The position numbers and the translations under genes are program-made. The notes under the pieces were generated by a model that saw only the letters and a list, made by a program, of their open reading frames with translations, had not been told where the DNA came from and made no database searches. DNA of 64,000 nt, taken from positions 2,170,001 to 2,234,000 of the forward strand of contig NZ_CP119391.1 of assembly GCF_031886125.1 (NCBI RefSeq), given 5' to 3'. Within the stretch, counting starts at the first letter, position 1; each line of letters begins with the position of its first letter. Source of the DNA: Halomonas piscis (lineage in GTDB: Bacteria; Pseudomonadota; Gammaproteobacteria; Pseudomonadales; Halomonadaceae). Of this stretch, positions 40,301 to 51,178 are shown piece after piece.

Positions 40301-40478
40301 CGAGACGTCGAAAACCATCTACGCCCAGTCCTGGCAGCCCGTGGTCGAGGCCGAAGAGCGCCAAGGCCGCCTGCTGGCCACCGGCTACTCCTGCCGCAGC
40401 CAGGCCGGCCGCTTTTCAAACGCTGCCCTGCCCCACCCGCTGCAGGCGCTGCTTCACGCCATGAAGCGTACGGGCTGA
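37380..40478 (+). CDS. ydiJ: FAD/Fe-S dehydrogenase, YdiJ type (D-2-hydroxyglutarate dehydrogenase)
   Basis: A 1,032-residue fusion. An N-terminal FAD-binding (PCMH) domain has PRGGGTGTNGQSL near residue 85 and continues into the FAD-oxidase C domain (ESGxHVDAGVLHVRP region, WGEHGKGIRSEY). Cysteines follow at CNGNGACYNYDVDDPMCPSWK (near 585) and a ferredoxin-like CLACKSCASQCPVK (near 683). A CCG-type domain at the end has SHCTEKT and SGCCGMSGTYGHE (near 957). E. coli YdiJ (1,018) oxidises D-2-hydroxyglutarate. Possible electron acceptors are not indicated. The ATG at 37380 lacks a strong ribosome-binding site. Confidence 0.9.
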   Translation: MIASLTRQTVPLERASADYVRFLEALKASGFDGEIAPDYASRTVAATDNSIYQRLPQAVLYPRHAEDLERIAKLAGEVPNRDIVLAPRGGGTGTNGQSLTDGLVVDVSRHMNRILEIDVENRRVRVQAGVVKDQLNAALRPYGLFFAPDLSTSNRATIGGMVSTDASGQGSCEYGKTRDHVLELDTVLLGGKRLTSHALAPDEERDTCARRGMIGAIHRTAADIIDRKAELIAATFPPLNRCLTGYDLAHLRDDAGHLDINSLLCGSEGSLGLLNEAVLKVLPIPRHSTLVNVRYSGFMDALRDAKALMGKAQPTSIETIDDTVLLLAMDDFVWDGVAEFFPDGDTPIRGINLVEFNDDDPERLAERVASFTRHLGEDTSVARLGYTLAEGRSAMQRVYAMRKRAVGLLGNARGEKRPIPFVEDTAVPPEHLADYIAEFRAVLDRHELKYGMFGHVDAGVLHVRPAIDMKDPEQARLIREISDEVAALTQRYHGLLWGEHGKGIRSEYAPRFFGELYPSLQRVKAAFDPHNQLNPGKIASPRHDGGLIARESDPALLAIDGVTTRGELDRTIDERAWQSYDAAVYCNGNGACYNYDVDDPMCPSWKATRQRIHSPKGRASLIREWLRLQTEAGIDVVEESRKKKAEGIGGFIAHLPLRAYNTLSRRGRDDYSHQVYEAMAGCLACKSCASQCPVKVNVPQFRSQFLEVYHGRYLRPLRDYLIGTTEFLLPTLAKVAPLYNGLLTSRLGDTLMRRGLGMSDSPTIARASLKKQLRAWGVSPATPTALGLLTEQQRANSVIIVQDAFTTHFEARLVMDVVELLSRLNLRVFVMPYAANGKPLDVQGFLGAFHRTAEKQARRLCTLADFGVPLVGIDPAMTLCYRQEYVKALGEDAVPPVHLLQEWLATRLNTLPVAPLAGPEGGYRLLSHCTEKTSEPQSPRAWQRVFAAFGLELETLASGCCGMSGTYGHETRNVETSKTIYAQSWQPVVEAEERQGRLLATGYSCRSQAGRFSNAALPHPLQALLHAMKRTG

Positions 40479-40551
40479 GTCACGCAGCTACACGGCATGT
40501 TTTCTCAGGCCCGCTGAAAAGGTGCCTTGCGGGCGCTGAGCTATCCAGCCG

Positions 40552-40645
40552 GGTGGGAGCGGACTTTCGTCCGCGAAAGGGACTGCCTGTAAACCATATT
40601 CGCGCAGTGAATGGCGTTTACGCCCGTTTTTTGGGCGCTCCCACC
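40552..40645. repeat. REP-like extragenic palindromic element
   Basis: Outer arms GGTGGGAGCG (40552-40561) and CGCTCCCACC (40636-40645) are perfect complements. Two internal hairpins lie between: GCGGACTTTCGTCCGC (40559-40574) and CGCCC / GGGCG around T6 (40621-40637). The GTGGGAGCGGAC..GTCCGCGAA style matches REP elements common in pseudomonads. It fills the convergent gap between ydiJ and trpC and may also act as a bidirectional terminator. Confidence 0.7.
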
Positions 40646-40670
40646 ACACATTATCGAAGGATCGATGAGC

Positions 40671-41474
40671 CTAGAAAAACATCGCCTCAAGTGCTTTCCC
40701 GGGGCTCTCCTTGCGCATAAAGGCCTCGCCCACCAAAAAGCCGTTGACGTTGTGGGCACGCATTTTGGCCACGTCTTCCCTGGTGTGGATGCCGGATTCG
40801 GTGATTACCGTCACGCCCTCGGGGACTTTCTTGAGCAGATCCAGCGTGGTATCGAGGGTGGTGTCGAAGGTGTGGAGGTTGCGGTTGTTGATGCCAACAA
40901 GCTCAAGGTCAAGCTTCAGCGCGCGCTCCAGCTCGTGGGCGTCGTGGACCTCCACCAGCACGTCCATGCCCAGCTCATGGGCCCGGCGGTTGAGCTCGGC
41001 AAGCCTGGCATCGTCAAGGGCGGCAACGATCAGCAGGATACAGTCCGCGCCGATGGCCCGGGCCTCGGTGACCTGATAGCCGTGGGTGATGAAGTCCTTG
41101 CGGATCACCGGGAGCCGGCAGGCGTCCCGGGCGGCGATGAGGAAATCCTCGTGGCCCTGGAAGAAGTCCGCGTCGGTGAGCACCGAGAGGCAGGCCGCGC
41201 CGCCGTCGGCGTAGCTTTGGGCGATCGCGGCCGGAGCAAAGTCTTCGCGGATGACGCCCTTGGACGGCGAGGCCTTCTTGATCTCGGCGATAACCGCCGC
41301 CTCACCGGCCGCCATGCGCCCGTTCAAGGCGCGAATAAAGCCGCGCGGGGCGCTTTGCTGCTCGGCCAGCGCCACCAGGTCGGCTTCGGGCACGGCCCGG
41401 CGGCGCTCGGCCACTTCTTCGTCCTTGCGCGCCAGAATACGGGTCAGCACGGTGGGCCTAGCCTGATCGCTCAT
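40671..41474 (-). CDS. trpC: Indole-3-glycerol phosphate synthase
   Basis: A 267-residue monofunctional TrpC barrel with no fused TrpF. The N-terminal [17 protein letters not shown], the catalytic [16 protein letters not shown]-like [13 protein letters not shown] and [12 protein letters not shown] blocks are clear. It closes the indole ring from CdRP. Last gene of trpG-trpD-trpC, 9 bp after trpD. Confidence 0.95.
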   Translation of the reverse strand: MSDQARPTVLTRILARKDEEVAERRRAVPEADLVALAEQQSAPRGFIRALNGRMAAGEAAVIAEIKKASPSKGVIREDFAPAAIAQSYADGGAACLSVLTDADFFQGHEDFLIAARDACRLPVIRKDFITHGYQVTEARAIGADCILLIVAALDDARLAELNRRAHELGMDVLVEVHDAHELERALKLDLELVGINNRNLHTFDTTLDTTLDLLKKVPEGVTVITESGIHTREDVAKMRAHNVNGFLVGEAFMRKESPGKALEAMFF

Positions 41475-41483
41475 GATGTCATC

Positions 41484-42515
41484 TCACTGGGATTGGGGTT
41501 TGAACTGGGTGGTGAAGCGCGACAGCTCGCGCATTTTTGCCAGCGGCCGCCCCTCCTGCTGGGCGCTGCGCGCCAGCTGTACGCCGTCCTTCAGCGTCTC
41601 GGCCACGCCGGCGCAGTAAAGTGCGGCGCCGGCGTTGAGCGAAACGATATCTGCCGGAGCCCCTTCGCCGCTCAGCGCGGCCTTCACCTGACGCAGGCTG
41701 TCTTCCACGCCGTCGGCCTTCAGCGACACCAGCCCCTGGCGCTCGATGCCAAGCTCCTCCGGGGTAAGGCGGTACTGGGTGATCTCGCCGTTTTTCAGCT
41801 CGGCCACCTGCGTCGGCGCCGCCAGGGAAATTTCGTCCAGCCCGTCATCCGAGTGCACCACCATCACGTGGCGACTGCCGAGCTTTTGCAGCACCTCGGC
41901 GAGTACCGGCACCAGGGTCGGGTCGTACACGCCCAAAAGCTGGTTGGGCGCGCCGGCGGGGTTGGTCAGCGGGCCGAGAATATTGAACAGGGTACGTACG
42001 CCCATGTCGCGGCGCGGCCCCACGGCGTGGCGCATGGCCGGATGGTGGTTGGGGGCGAACATGAAGCCCACGCCCACCTCTTCAATACAGCGGGCTACCT
42101 GTTCGGCATCCAGGTTGAGAAAGATCCCCGCCACGTCAAACAGATCCGCACTGCCGGAGGATGATGACACGCTGCGCCCGCCGTGCTTGGCCACCCGCGC
42201 CCCGGCCGCGGCGGCGACGAAGCTCGAGGCGGTGGAAACGTTGAACAGGTTGGCACCGTCGCCGCCGGTGCCGACAATGTCCACCACGCCGCCCTTGACG
42301 TCGGGCGTGACGCGGTTCATCAGCTCGCGCATGACCTGGGCGGCGGCGCCGATCTCGGTAGCCGTTTCGCCCTTCATGGCAAGCCCCATGAGCAGCGCGC
42401 CGACCTGGGCGTCGCTGGCGTCCCCGGTCATGATCTGGCGCATGAGCGCGTGCATCCGGTCAAACGACAGGTTCTCGCGGCGCATCAGCGCATTGATTGC
42501 GTCTCGTATCTGCAT
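41484..42515 (-). CDS. trpD: Anthranilate phosphoribosyltransferase
   Basis: A 343-residue enzyme joining anthranilate to PRPP. VGTGGDGANLFNVSTASSFVAAAAG is the PRPP/anthranilate site; KHGGRSVSSSSGSADLFD follows, and the HHPAMRHAVGPRRDMGVRT block is typical. The TrpG glutaminase is a separate gene, 34 bp upstream. Confidence 0.95.
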   Translation of the reverse strand: MQIRDAINALMRRENLSFDRMHALMRQIMTGDASDAQVGALLMGLAMKGETATEIGAAAQVMRELMNRVTPDVKGGVVDIVGTGGDGANLFNVSTASSFVAAAAGARVAKHGGRSVSSSSGSADLFDVAGIFLNLDAEQVARCIEEVGVGFMFAPNHHPAMRHAVGPRRDMGVRTLFNILGPLTNPAGAPNQLLGVYDPTLVPVLAEVLQKLGSRHVMVVHSDDGLDEISLAAPTQVAELKNGEITQYRLTPEELGIERQGLVSLKADGVEDSLRQVKAALSGEGAPADIVSLNAGAALYCAGVAETLKDGVQLARSAQQEGRPLAKMRELSRFTTQFKPQSQ

Positions 42516-42549
42516 GAAAAGGTGGGCCTCGTGCTGGTGATGCGCCGGT

Positions 42550-43149
42550 TCAAGCGCGTTGCAAAAAGTTCGCCAAAAGCCCGTGGCCCTGGCGGGTCAA
42601 GATCGATTCGGGATGAAACTGCACCCCTTCAACGTCCAGCTCGCGGTGACGTAGCCCCATGACCAGCCCCGGCGTCACGTCGTCGTCCGGGGTCCAGGCG
42701 GTAACGTCCAGGCACTCGGGCAGGCTCTCGCGCTCCACGACCAGCGAATGGTAGCGGGTGACTTCCAGCGGGTTTTCCAGCCCGGCAAACACGCCCTGCC
42801 CGGTGTGCCCCACGGCAGAGGTCTTGCCGTGCATCACTGCCGGGGCGCGAACCACGCGGCAGCCGTAGGCCTGGCCGATGGCCTGATGCCCCAGACACAC
42901 GCCCAGAATGGGCAGCTGGCCGGCAAAGTGGCGAACGGCCTCCAGGGAGATGCCCGCTTCGTCGGGCGTGCAGGGCCCGGGAGAAATTACCAGGTGGCTC
43001 GGCGCCAGAGCGTCAATGTCGGCAAGGGTGACCGCGTCGTTACGCCAGGTCTGCACTTCGGCCCCCAGCTCCCCCAGGTACTGGACGATGTTGTAGGTGA
43101 AGCTGTCGTAGTTGTCGATCATGACGATCTTTGCCGGTTTGGCCATCAC
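42550..43149 (-). CDS. trpG: Anthranilate synthase glutaminase component
   Basis: A 199-residue class I amidotransferase: [34 protein letters not shown], nucleophile Cys in [17 protein letters not shown], and HPESIL near the end. It supplies ammonia to TrpE and, with pabA absent here, perhaps to PabB. First gene of leftward trpGDC. Its partner trpE is 15 kb away across the nuo operon. Confidence 0.95.
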   Translation of the reverse strand: MMAKPAKIVMIDNYDSFTYNIVQYLGELGAEVQTWRNDAVTLADIDALAPSHLVISPGPCTPDEAGISLEAVRHFAGQLPILGVCLGHQAIGQAYGCRVVRAPAVMHGKTSAVGHTGQGVFAGLENPLEVTRYHSLVVERESLPECLDVTAWTPDDDVTPGLVMGLRHRELDVEGVQFHPESILTRQGHGLLANFLQRA

Positions 43150-43466
43150 ATCATCCTGTTGTTTGCCGGGTCGTCCAGGCGTTTATTCATCGACTTCGCG
43201 GCCCGCTTGCTACCGGCCGGCTCTTGTCCTACGAGTGTAACGCACCCCGCCGCCAGGGTGCACGGAGCCGGCCGCCCCCGGGGCGATTCAAGGCGTCCGG
43301 ACTTTTAGCTACCCTTGAACTACCGCCTGCTTTAATGCTTAGCTAGGTGCTCGAAGACAGCAGCACGCCGGCCCGCAACGTCCCGCTCCTGCTAGCGCAG
43401 GGCGCCCATGAAACCAGGTCACGAGCCGCCGGACAGCTTTCCCAGACACCGTAACGGGTACGCCTT
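43150..43466. promoter_or_regulatory. Divergent control region between trpG and nuoA
   Basis: 317 bp with no supported gene. A 10-bp perfect inverted repeat CGGCCGGCTC (43214-43223) / GAGCCGGCCG (43265-43274) encloses a second pair GCACCC / GGGTGC (43242-43247, 43256-43261). A minus-strand TACACT inside the loop could be a trpG -10. A TTGAAC at 43315-43320 is a possible nuo -35 with a poor -10. No leader peptide rich in Trp was found. Confidence 0.45.
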
Positions 43467-43892
43467 ATGCCACTCGACAGTGCCAATGCGTTGATCGCCG
43501 AGTACTGGGCCATCGGGCTTTTTGTCCTGGCCGTTTTTTTGCTGTGTGCGTTCATGATCGGCGCCTCGGCGCTGCTGGGCGGGCGCAGCCAGGGGCGCAG
43601 CAAGCCCGTTCCGTTTGAAAGCGGCATCCTTGGCGCCGGTGACGCCCGGCAGCGCTTCTCCATCCAGTTTTACCTGGTGGCGATGCTGTTCGTGATCTTC
43701 GATATTGAAGCCGTCTTCCTGTTTGCCTGGGCCGTATCAGTACGCGAGTCGGGCTGGCCGGGCTTCTGGGGAGCCGCCGTTTTCATTGGCATCCTGCTTG
43801 CCGGGCTGATCTACGACTATCGCTCCGGCGCGCTCGACTGGGCGCCGATTGGCAGCGAACGAATGCACCGGGGAAGCGCGCGGCGCGGCTGA
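43467..43892 (+). CDS. nuoA: NADH-quinone oxidoreductase subunit A
   Basis: A 141-residue membrane subunit of complex I, with three helices (about 10-32, 70-92, 96-118) and [41 protein letters not shown] spanning its conserved loop and second helix. First gene of the rightward 13-gene nuo operon; the conserved ExExxFLF pattern of the proton-channel entry is present. Confidence 0.96.
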   Translation: MPLDSANALIAEYWAIGLFVLAVFLLCAFMIGASALLGGRSQGRSKPVPFESGILGAGDARQRFSIQFYLVAMLFVIFDIEAVFLFAWAVSVRESGWPGFWGAAVFIGILLAGLIYDYRSGALDWAPIGSERMHRGSARRG

Positions 43893-43987
43893 AGCGGCGC
43901 AGGCTCCACTCGCTACCGGCATTAAGCAAGCACCCGGGCCGAAACGTTTCCGGCCGTCACTCAACGATTTCAGTCGGGAGGCATGAC

Positions 43988-44668
43988 ATGGCATATACCC
44001 TGACCCGGGCCGACGACGCCATGGCGCAGCAGAATGACCGCTATCCGCTGGGCGAGCGCCAGCGCGTCGACGACCCGATGAAGCAGCAGGTACACCGCAG
44101 CGTGTTTACCGGCAAGCTGGAAGAGGTGCTCAACTCGGCGGTGAACTGGGGGCGCAAGAACTCCCTCTGGCCCTATAACTTCGGGCTGTCCTGCTGCTAT
44201 GTGGAAATGACCACGGCGTTTACTGCTCCCCACGACGTCGCGCGCTTCGGCGCCGAGGTGCTGCGCGCTTCTCCGCGCCAGGCGGACTTCATGGTGATCT
44301 CCGGCACCTGTTTCGTGAAAATGGCGCCGGTCATCCAGCAGCTCTACGACCAGATGCTGGAACCCAAGTGGGTGATTTCCATGGGTTCCTGCGCCAACTC
44401 CGGCGGTATGTACGATATCTACTCGGTGGTTCAGGGAGTGGACAAATTCCTCCCCGTCGACGTCTACGTGCCCGGCTGCCCGCCCCGCCCGGAGGCCTTT
44501 TTGCAGGGGCTGCAGCTGCTTCAGGACTCGATCCAGGAGGAGCGTCGCCCGCTGTCCTGGGTGGTCGGCGACCAGGGCGTTTACCGTGCGGAAATGCCCT
44601 CTCAGCGGGAGAAACACCGCGATCGGCGGATCCAGGCCACCGAGCTGCGCACGCCGGACAGCGTTTAG
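43988..44668 (+). CDS. nuoB: NADH-quinone oxidoreductase subunit B
   Basis: A 226-residue peripheral subunit binding cluster N2. Ligands are in [11 protein letters not shown] (tandem Cys), [10 protein letters not shown] and [22 protein letters not shown] is also conserved. The N-terminal 50 residues are longer than in many family members. 95 bp after nuoA. Confidence 0.97.
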   Translation: MAYTLTRADDAMAQQNDRYPLGERQRVDDPMKQQVHRSVFTGKLEEVLNSAVNWGRKNSLWPYNFGLSCCYVEMTTAFTAPHDVARFGAEVLRASPRQADFMVISGTCFVKMAPVIQQLYDQMLEPKWVISMGSCANSGGMYDIYSVVQGVDKFLPVDVYVPGCPPRPEAFLQGLQLLQDSIQEERRPLSWVVGDQGVYRAEMPSQREKHRDRRIQATELRTPDSV

Positions 44669-44718
44669 CGCCCAAAGCCGGGCGGCACCGCCTTTAGCCA
44701 AGGAGAACCTGCACCACC

Positions 44719-46470
44719 ATGAGCACAGATGCCTCCGCCGCGATTGTCCATACGCTACGCCAGCGCTTCGGCGACAAGCTTCACTGCGAGCAGCCCACGC
44801 TTGCCGGCATGCCGGTGGTCTGGGTGCGCCGCGACGCCATTGTCGAAGTGCTCGACGCGCTGCGTCGGCTGCCCGAGCCGTTCGAGATGCTCTACGATCT
44901 CACCGCGGTGGACGAGCGTATCCGCGGCCACCGCGGGGGCCTGCCCGCCGCGGACTATACCGTGGTCTACCAGCTGCTGTCGGTCTCCGGCAATCGCGAC
45001 ATCATGCTCAAGGTGGCGCTGGACGAGCGCGATCTCTCCCTGCCCACGGTCATTGCGGTCTACCCCAACGCCGACTGGTATGAGCGCGAGGTCTGGGACA
45101 TGTTTGGCATCGAGTTCGCCGGCCATCCCAATCTGCGGCGTATCCTCATGCCGCCGACCTGGAACGGCCATCCGCTGCGCAAGGATCACCACGCCCGGGC
45201 CACCGAGTTTGACCCTTACACGCTCACCGTAGAGGGCCAGGACAAGGAGCAGGAGGCGATGCGCTTCGTGCCCGAAGAATGGGGCATGCAGCGCGAGCGC
45301 GACAACGCCGAGTTCATGTTCTTGAACCTGGGGCCCAACCACCCTTCCGCCCACGGCGCGTTTCGCATTGTGCTGCAGCTGGACGGCGAGGAAATCATCG
45401 ACTGCGTGCCGGATATCGGCTACCACCATCGCGGCGCGGAAAAGATGGGCGAGCGCCAGTCCTGGCACAGTTTTATCCCCTATACCGACCGTATCGACTA
45501 CGTCGGCGGGGTGATGAACAACCTGCCCTACGTACTGGCGGTGGAAAAGCTGGCCGGCATCCAGGTCACCGACCGCGCCGCCACGGTGCGGGTGATGATG
45601 TCGGAGCTTTTCCGCATCACCAGCCACCTGCTGTTTCTGGGCACCTACCTGCAGGACCTGGGCGCCATGTCGCCGGTGTTCTTCACCTTTACCGACCGGC
45701 AGAAGGCCTACCACGTCATTGAAGCCATTACCGGCTTTCGCATGCACCCGGCGTGGTTCCGCATCGGCGGGCTGATGCAGGACTTGCCCCGGGGCTGGGA
45801 CCGGCTGATGCAGGAGTTCGTCGACTGGATGCCGGCGCGGCTCAGGGAATACGAGCGCGTCATGATGGAAAACTCGGTAGTGCGCGACCGGACTCGCCAC
45901 GTCGCCGCCTTCGACACCGCCAACGCCCTGGCCTGGGGGGTAACCGGCCCCAACCTGCGCGCCACCGGCTGCGATTTCGACCTGCGCAAGAAGCGCCCCT
46001 ACTCCGGCTACGAGAATTTCGATTTCGAGATTCCGCTGGGGCACAACGGCGACGCCTTCGACCGCGGCCAGCTGCGCATCGAAGAAATGCGCCAGAGCCT
46101 GCGCATCATCCAGCAGTGCATCAACCACATGCCCGAAGGCGATTTCAAGGCCGACCATCCGCTGACCACGCCGCCGCCCCGGGAGCGCATGCTCGAGCAC
46201 ATCGAGACCCTGATCACGCACTTTCTGCAGGTCTCCTGGGGGCCGGTGCTGCCGGCCAACGAGTCGCTACAGATGATCGAGGCCGCCAAGGGCATCAACA
46301 GCTATTACCTGACCAGCGACGGCAGCACCATGAGCTACCGCACGCGCATCCGCACGCCGAGTTTCCCGCACCTGCAGCAAATTCCGGCGCTGATGCGCGG
46401 CGGCTTCGTGCCGGACCTGATTGCCCATCTGGGCAGCCTCGATTTCGTCATGGCCGACGTGGATCGCTAA
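44719..46470 (+). CDS. nuoC: NADH-quinone oxidoreductase fused subunit C/D
   Basis: A 583-residue fusion. Residues to about 185 are NuoC ([26 protein letters not shown]), and from about 195 NuoD ([61 protein letters not shown]). The C-D fusion is known from E. coli and relatives, and supports a gammaproteobacterial source. Forms part of the quinone-binding module with NuoB. Confidence 0.97.
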   Translation: MSTDASAAIVHTLRQRFGDKLHCEQPTLAGMPVVWVRRDAIVEVLDALRRLPEPFEMLYDLTAVDERIRGHRGGLPAADYTVVYQLLSVSGNRDIMLKVALDERDLSLPTVIAVYPNADWYEREVWDMFGIEFAGHPNLRRILMPPTWNGHPLRKDHHARATEFDPYTLTVEGQDKEQEAMRFVPEEWGMQRERDNAEFMFLNLGPNHPSAHGAFRIVLQLDGEEIIDCVPDIGYHHRGAEKMGERQSWHSFIPYTDRIDYVGGVMNNLPYVLAVEKLAGIQVTDRAATVRVMMSELFRITSHLLFLGTYLQDLGAMSPVFFTFTDRQKAYHVIEAITGFRMHPAWFRIGGLMQDLPRGWDRLMQEFVDWMPARLREYERVMMENSVVRDRTRHVAAFDTANALAWGVTGPNLRATGCDFDLRKKRPYSGYENFDFEIPLGHNGDAFDRGQLRIEEMRQSLRIIQQCINHMPEGDFKADHPLTTPPPRERMLEHIETLITHFLQVSWGPVLPANESLQMIEAAKGINSYYLTSDGSTMSYRTRIRTPSFPHLQQIPALMRGGFVPDLIAHLGSLDFVMADVDR

Positions 46471-46488
46471 CTAGGGGGAGCGGTAACG

Positions 46489-47031
46489 ATGTCTGTAAAC
46501 CAGTCTGACAGTTTTTACGCGGCAACCGGCACGCCGGCTCCCATCGCCACCGACGGCGACGGCTTCGCGCTGCACGCCGACGATCGCCGCGCCATGCTCG
46601 AGGAGCGCGCCCACTACGAGCAGCCCCAGGCGGCGTGCATCGAGGCGCTGAAAATCGTTCAGAAACGCCACGGCTGGGTGCCCGACGGCGCCATCGCCGC
46701 CATCGCCGAGGTACTCGGCGTCGGCCCCGGCAGCGTGGAAGGCGTGGCCACCTTTTACAATCTGATTTTCCGTCAGCCGGTCGGCCGCCACGTGATTCTC
46801 GTCTGCGACAGCAGCTCGTGCTTTTTGACCGGCTATGACGAGCTCAGCGCCGCGCTAAGCCAGCGGCTGGGCATCCGCTTTGGCGAAACCACCAAGGACA
46901 ACCGCTTTACCCTGCTGCCCACCTGCTGTTTGGGCGCCTGCGATCGCGGGCCGGCCATGATGATCGATGACGACACCTTTGGCCCCATTGCGCCGAGTGA
47001 CTTAAGCGAGCTTCTGGAGGCGTATCCATGA
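46489..47031 (+). CDS. nuoE: NADH-quinone oxidoreductase subunit E
   Basis: A 180-residue thioredoxin-like [2Fe-2S] protein (cluster N1a). Cysteine pairs are in [11 protein letters not shown] (near 105-110) and [12 protein letters not shown] (near 145-151). Its stop overlaps the nuoF start by 4 bases. Confidence 0.96.
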   Translation: MSVNQSDSFYAATGTPAPIATDGDGFALHADDRRAMLEERAHYEQPQAACIEALKIVQKRHGWVPDGAIAAIAEVLGVGPGSVEGVATFYNLIFRQPVGRHVILVCDSSSCFLTGYDELSAALSQRLGIRFGETTKDNRFTLLPTCCLGACDRGPAMMIDDDTFGPIAPSDLSELLEAYP

Positions 47032-48425
47032 CGGCAATTCCCGCAAACTCCCGGCTGCGCTATCACAGCCAGCTGCGCCAGGGCGCCGACGAGCGCCGCG
47101 AGGAGACGCACCCGCTGACCTGGCGGCTCCACGACGACGGCTCGCGCATCGGGCTTGACGAATACCGGCAGAAAAACGGCTACGCAGGCGCCGAGAAGGC
47201 GCTGGCCATGGATCCTGCAGATGTGATCGAGGCGATGAAAACCGCCAACGTTCGCGGTCGCGGCGGCGGCGGCTTCTCCGCCGGGGTCAAGTGGAGCCTG
47301 ACCCAGGTGGGCGAGAACCTGCCGCGGGGCTACACGGTGTGCAACGCCGACGAAATGGAGCCTGGCACCTTCAAGGACCGCATGCTCATGGAGCAGCAGC
47401 CACACCTGCTGATCGAAGGCATGATCATCGCCGGCCACGCCAACCGCTCGAAATACGGCTATATCTTTCTGCGCGGCGAGTACGTCGAAGCCGCGCGCTC
47501 GCTGGCAATAGCCATCGAGGAGGCGCGCGAGGCCGGCCTTTTGGGCGATAACGTCGCCGGCAGCGGCTTTGACTTCAACATCGCCCTGCACACCGGCGCC
47601 GGGCGCTATATCTGCGGGGAGGAAACCGCGCTGATCAACTCGCTCGAGGGCAAGCGCGCCAACCCCCGGGCCAAGCCGCCGTTTCCCGGCCAGTCCGGCG
47701 CCTGGGGCAAGCCCACCGTGGTCAACAACGTCGAAACCCTGTGCAACGCCCCGGCGGTCATGCAGCACGGCGCCGACTGGTATCAGGCGCTGTCCGGCGA
47801 CCTGAGCGGCGACGGCGGCACCAAGCTTTACGGCGTTTCCGGGCTGGTCAACAAACCCGGCCTGTGGGAGCTGCCCATCGGCACCAGCGGCTGGGACATC
47901 ATGGAGCGCGCCGGCGGCATGCGCGAAGGGCACACGCTGAAAACCTGGCTTCCCGGCGGCGGCAGCACCGGCTTTTTGCTGCCCGAGCATCTGGAGCTTG
48001 CGCTGGACTTTGATACCGTCGGCCAGTACGGCAGCCGGCTGGGGACGGGGCTTTTGACCGTGGTCAGTCAGCGCCAGAGCCTGGTGGGCCTTTTGCGCAA
48101 CCTGGAGCAGTTCTTTGCCCGGGAATCCTGCGGCTGGTGCACCCCCTGCCGAGACGGTCTGCACTGGACGGCGAAGATACTCCAGGCCATCGAGCACGGC
48201 GAAGGCCGGCCCGGCGACATCGAACTTTTGCAGGAGCACGCGCAAAACATCGGCCCTGGGCTCACGTTCTGCGCCCACGCGCCGGGGGCCGCAATGCCGC
48301 TGGAGTCGGCGATCCGCCATTTCCGCGCCGACTTTGAAGCAGGCATTGTCAAGAAAGAGGTCGAGGGGGTTACCGCCGCGGCTGACGGCGCGGATACAGC
48401 GGCGGCAAACGAAGAGGTGAGCTGA
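47028..48425 (+). CDS. nuoF: NADH-quinone oxidoreductase subunit F
   Basis: A 465-residue NADH- and FMN-binding subunit. [18 protein letters not shown] (near 75-90) is the nucleotide/FMN loop, [19 protein letters not shown] is conserved, and [12 protein letters not shown] (near 366) binds cluster N3 with a downstream Cys in [12 protein letters not shown]. Overlaps nuoE and abuts nuoG (1-base overlap). Confidence 0.97.
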   Translation: MTAIPANSRLRYHSQLRQGADERREETHPLTWRLHDDGSRIGLDEYRQKNGYAGAEKALAMDPADVIEAMKTANVRGRGGGGFSAGVKWSLTQVGENLPRGYTVCNADEMEPGTFKDRMLMEQQPHLLIEGMIIAGHANRSKYGYIFLRGEYVEAARSLAIAIEEAREAGLLGDNVAGSGFDFNIALHTGAGRYICGEETALINSLEGKRANPRAKPPFPGQSGAWGKPTVVNNVETLCNAPAVMQHGADWYQALSGDLSGDGGTKLYGVSGLVNKPGLWELPIGTSGWDIMERAGGMREGHTLKTWLPGGGSTGFLLPEHLELALDFDTVGQYGSRLGTGLLTVVSQRQSLVGLLRNLEQFFARESCGWCTPCRDGLHWTAKILQAIEHGEGRPGDIELLQEHAQNIGPGLTFCAHAPGAAMPLESAIRHFRADFEAGIVKKEVEGVTAAADGADTAAANEEVS

Positions 48426-51178
48426 TGGCAACGATTCATGTGGACGGCAACGCCTATACGGTAGACGGCAGCGACAACCTGCTGCACGCCTGCCTGTCGC
48501 TGGGGCTGGACATCCCCTACTTCTGCTGGCACCCGGCCATGGGCAGCGTGGGCGCCTGTCGCCAGTGCGCGGTCAAGCAGTACAAGGACGAAGACGACAC
48601 CCAGGGCAAGATCGTGATGTCGTGCATGACCCCCGCCGCCAACAACAGCTGGATTTCCATCGACGATGACGAGGCGTACGCGTTTCGCGCCCGCGTGACC
48701 GAATGGTTCATGACTTACCACCCCCACGACTGTCCGGTATGCGCCGAAGGCGGCCACTGCCACCTCCAGGACATGACGGTGATGACCGGCCACAGCCGGC
48801 GGCGCTACCGCTTTGCCAAGCGCACCCACCGCAACCAGTACCTGGGGCCCTTTGTCGCCCACGAAATGAATCGCTGCATCAACTGCTATCGCTGCGTGCG
48901 CTTTTACAACGACTACGCCGGCGGCACGGACCTTGGCGTATTCGGCATGAACAACAACCTCTATTTCGGCCGCTACCAGGAAGGCGTGCTGGAAAGCCCC
49001 TTTGCCGGCAATCTCACCGAGGTTTGCCCCACCGGCGTATTCACCGACAAGACCCACACCCGCCACTACACCCGCAAGTGGGACCTGCAGTACGCCCCCA
49101 GCGTCTGCCATCAGTGCTCGGTAGGCTGCAACACCAGCCCCGGGGAGCGTTACGGCAGCGTCAGGCGCATCGAAAATCGCTATAACGGCGAAGTCAACAG
49201 CCACTTTCTCTGCGACCGCGGCCGCTTCGGCTACGACTACGTCAACCGCGACGATCGTCCGCGCCGGCCGGAATGGCACGATGACGGCACCCATACAGAG
49301 CTCGACGTGGACCCGGCGCTGGACCGCGGGGCCGACCTGCTGCGCCGGGCACGGCGAGTCATCGGCATCGGCTCGCCCCGGGCGAGCCTTGAAAGCAACC
49401 ACCAGCTGAGGGCGCTGGTGGGCGAGAACAACTTTTCCACCGGCATCGCCGCTGCCGAGCAGGCCTGCCTTGAGCGCATGGCCGCCATCGACGCCGAGGG
49501 GGCACTGGCCACGCCGACGCCCCGCGACGTCGAAAATCACGACGCGGTGCTGGTCCTCGGCGAGGATCTGCTGCAAAGCGCCGCTCGGCTGGGCCTCAAC
49601 GTGCGCCAGGCGGTGCTCGGCATCCGCGACGAGCTCGCCGAAGAGCGCGGTATCCCTCAGTGGAACGCCGAGGCGGTGAAAACCCTGGCTCAGGACAGCC
49701 GCCATCCGCTCTATATCGCCTACCCCACTGCCACCGGCCTTGACGACATCAGCGCGGCAAGCCTGCAGCTGGCGCCGGACGATATCGCTCGGCTGGGCTT
49801 TGCCGTGGCTCACGAGATCGACGCCGAGGCGCCGGCGGTCAGCGACCTTGACGACGCCACTCGGGCCCAGGCCGGCAATATCGCTCGGGCGCTACTTGCC
49901 GCCGAGCGCCCGCTTATCGTGAGCGGCGGCTCGCTTGAATCGCCTGCCGTTCTCAACGCCACCGCCAGCGTCGCCCGGGCGCTGGGGAAACGGAAAAAGG
50001 CGCAGAAAACAGCCGGCCGGCAAGCGCAGCGCGGCGGCCTGCTTCTCATACGCCGGGAAGCCAACAGCACCGGGCTTGCGCTGATGGGCGGCAAGCCTTT
50101 GGAGCGCGCACTCGAGCACGTCTCCCACGGCCACGCCGACACCCTCATCGTGCTGGAAAACGACCTCTACGAGCGTCTGCCGAATGCCCGGGTAAACGAA
50201 GCCCTGACGGCGGCCGATAGCCTGATCGTGCTCGATCACCAGCGCACCCGGACCTGGGAGCAAGCCACTCTTGGCCTGCCCGCGGCAAGCTTTGTCGAAA
50301 CCGACGGCACCGTGGTCAACCTCGAAGGCCGCGCCCAGCGGTTTTATCAAGTTTACGATCCGCGCCACATGCGCCCGGAATCTCGCATCCACTCCGGCTG
50401 GCGCTGGCTTGACGCTCTGCGTTCAAGCCTCGGGCGCAGCGCCAGCGAGCCTGTATCCTTTGACCGGGTGCTGACCGACTGCGCCTCGGCCTACCCGGCC
50501 CTTGAAGGCATGGAAGCGGCCGGCGGCCACGCCGAGCTTCCCGGCACGCTCAAACTTGCAAGGGCGCCCCACCGCTACAGCGGGCGCACCTCGATGCGCG
50601 CCGACATCGCCGTCAGCGAACCGCGCGTCCCCCAGGACCCGGAGACGCCCTTTGTTTTTTCCATGGAGGGCTACAGCGGCTTTGAACGCCCGCGCCGAAA
50701 CGTGCCCTTTGCCTGGGCGCCGGGCTGGAACTCGCCTCAGGCGTGGGACAAGTTCACCGACAGCGTGGGCGGCCACCTTCAGGGCGGCGATCCGGGGGTT
50801 CGCGTGACCGGAGCCCAAAGCACGTCGGACGCGGCCTACCCCAGCGCCGACGCTATCCCCGCTGCTTTTGTCCGCCACGAGGGCCAGTTCCAGCTGTGGG
50901 TTCTGCCGCGGCTGTTCGGCGGCGAGGCCACCTCGTCCCGCGCCGAGGCGATCGTCGAACGCACGGCAACGCCTCGCCTGACGCTAAGCGCGGCCGATGC
51001 CCGGGCGCTTGACGCCGAGGACGGCACCACGCTGACACTGTGCCTTGGCGAGACGCGCCTGCCCCTCGCCCTGCAGGTGGAGCCTCATCTGCCCGACGGG
51101 CTGGTGACGCTGCCCGCCGGGGTCATGCCCGGCGCGCCGAACGGTCGCTGGGTCACCCTGGGCAAGGAGGAAGGCTGA
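48425..51178 (+). CDS. nuoG: NADH-quinone oxidoreductase subunit G
   Basis: The largest subunit, 917 residues. N-terminal [2Fe-2S] ligands are Cys34, Cys45, Cys48 and one near 62; the His/Cys set [14 protein letters not shown] binds N5; CINCYRC with a later CPTG binds N4. The extra cluster N7 motif is complete: CHQCSVGC followed by a Cys 27 residues later in [10 protein letters not shown]. The molybdopterin-oxidoreductase-like remainder is long, about 620 residues, and low in family similarity. The nuoH ATG overlaps its TGA. Confidence 0.95.
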   Translation: MATIHVDGNAYTVDGSDNLLHACLSLGLDIPYFCWHPAMGSVGACRQCAVKQYKDEDDTQGKIVMSCMTPAANNSWISIDDDEAYAFRARVTEWFMTYHPHDCPVCAEGGHCHLQDMTVMTGHSRRRYRFAKRTHRNQYLGPFVAHEMNRCINCYRCVRFYNDYAGGTDLGVFGMNNNLYFGRYQEGVLESPFAGNLTEVCPTGVFTDKTHTRHYTRKWDLQYAPSVCHQCSVGCNTSPGERYGSVRRIENRYNGEVNSHFLCDRGRFGYDYVNRDDRPRRPEWHDDGTHTELDVDPALDRGADLLRRARRVIGIGSPRASLESNHQLRALVGENNFSTGIAAAEQACLERMAAIDAEGALATPTPRDVENHDAVLVLGEDLLQSAARLGLNVRQAVLGIRDELAEERGIPQWNAEAVKTLAQDSRHPLYIAYPTATGLDDISAASLQLAPDDIARLGFAVAHEIDAEAPAVSDLDDATRAQAGNIARALLAAERPLIVSGGSLESPAVLNATASVARALGKRKKAQKTAGRQAQRGGLLLIRREANSTGLALMGGKPLERALEHVSHGHADTLIVLENDLYERLPNARVNEALTAADSLIVLDHQRTRTWEQATLGLPAASFVETDGTVVNLEGRAQRFYQVYDPRHMRPESRIHSGWRWLDALRSSLGRSASEPVSFDRVLTDCASAYPALEGMEAAGGHAELPGTLKLARAPHRYSGRTSMRADIAVSEPRVPQDPETPFVFSMEGYSGFERPRRNVPFAWAPGWNSPQAWDKFTDSVGGHLQGGDPGVRVTGAQSTSDAAYPSADAIPAAFVRHEGQFQLWVLPRLFGGEATSSRAEAIVERTATPRLTLSAADARALDAEDGTTLTLCLGETRLPLALQVEPHLPDGLVTLPAGVMPGAPNGRWVTLGKEEG

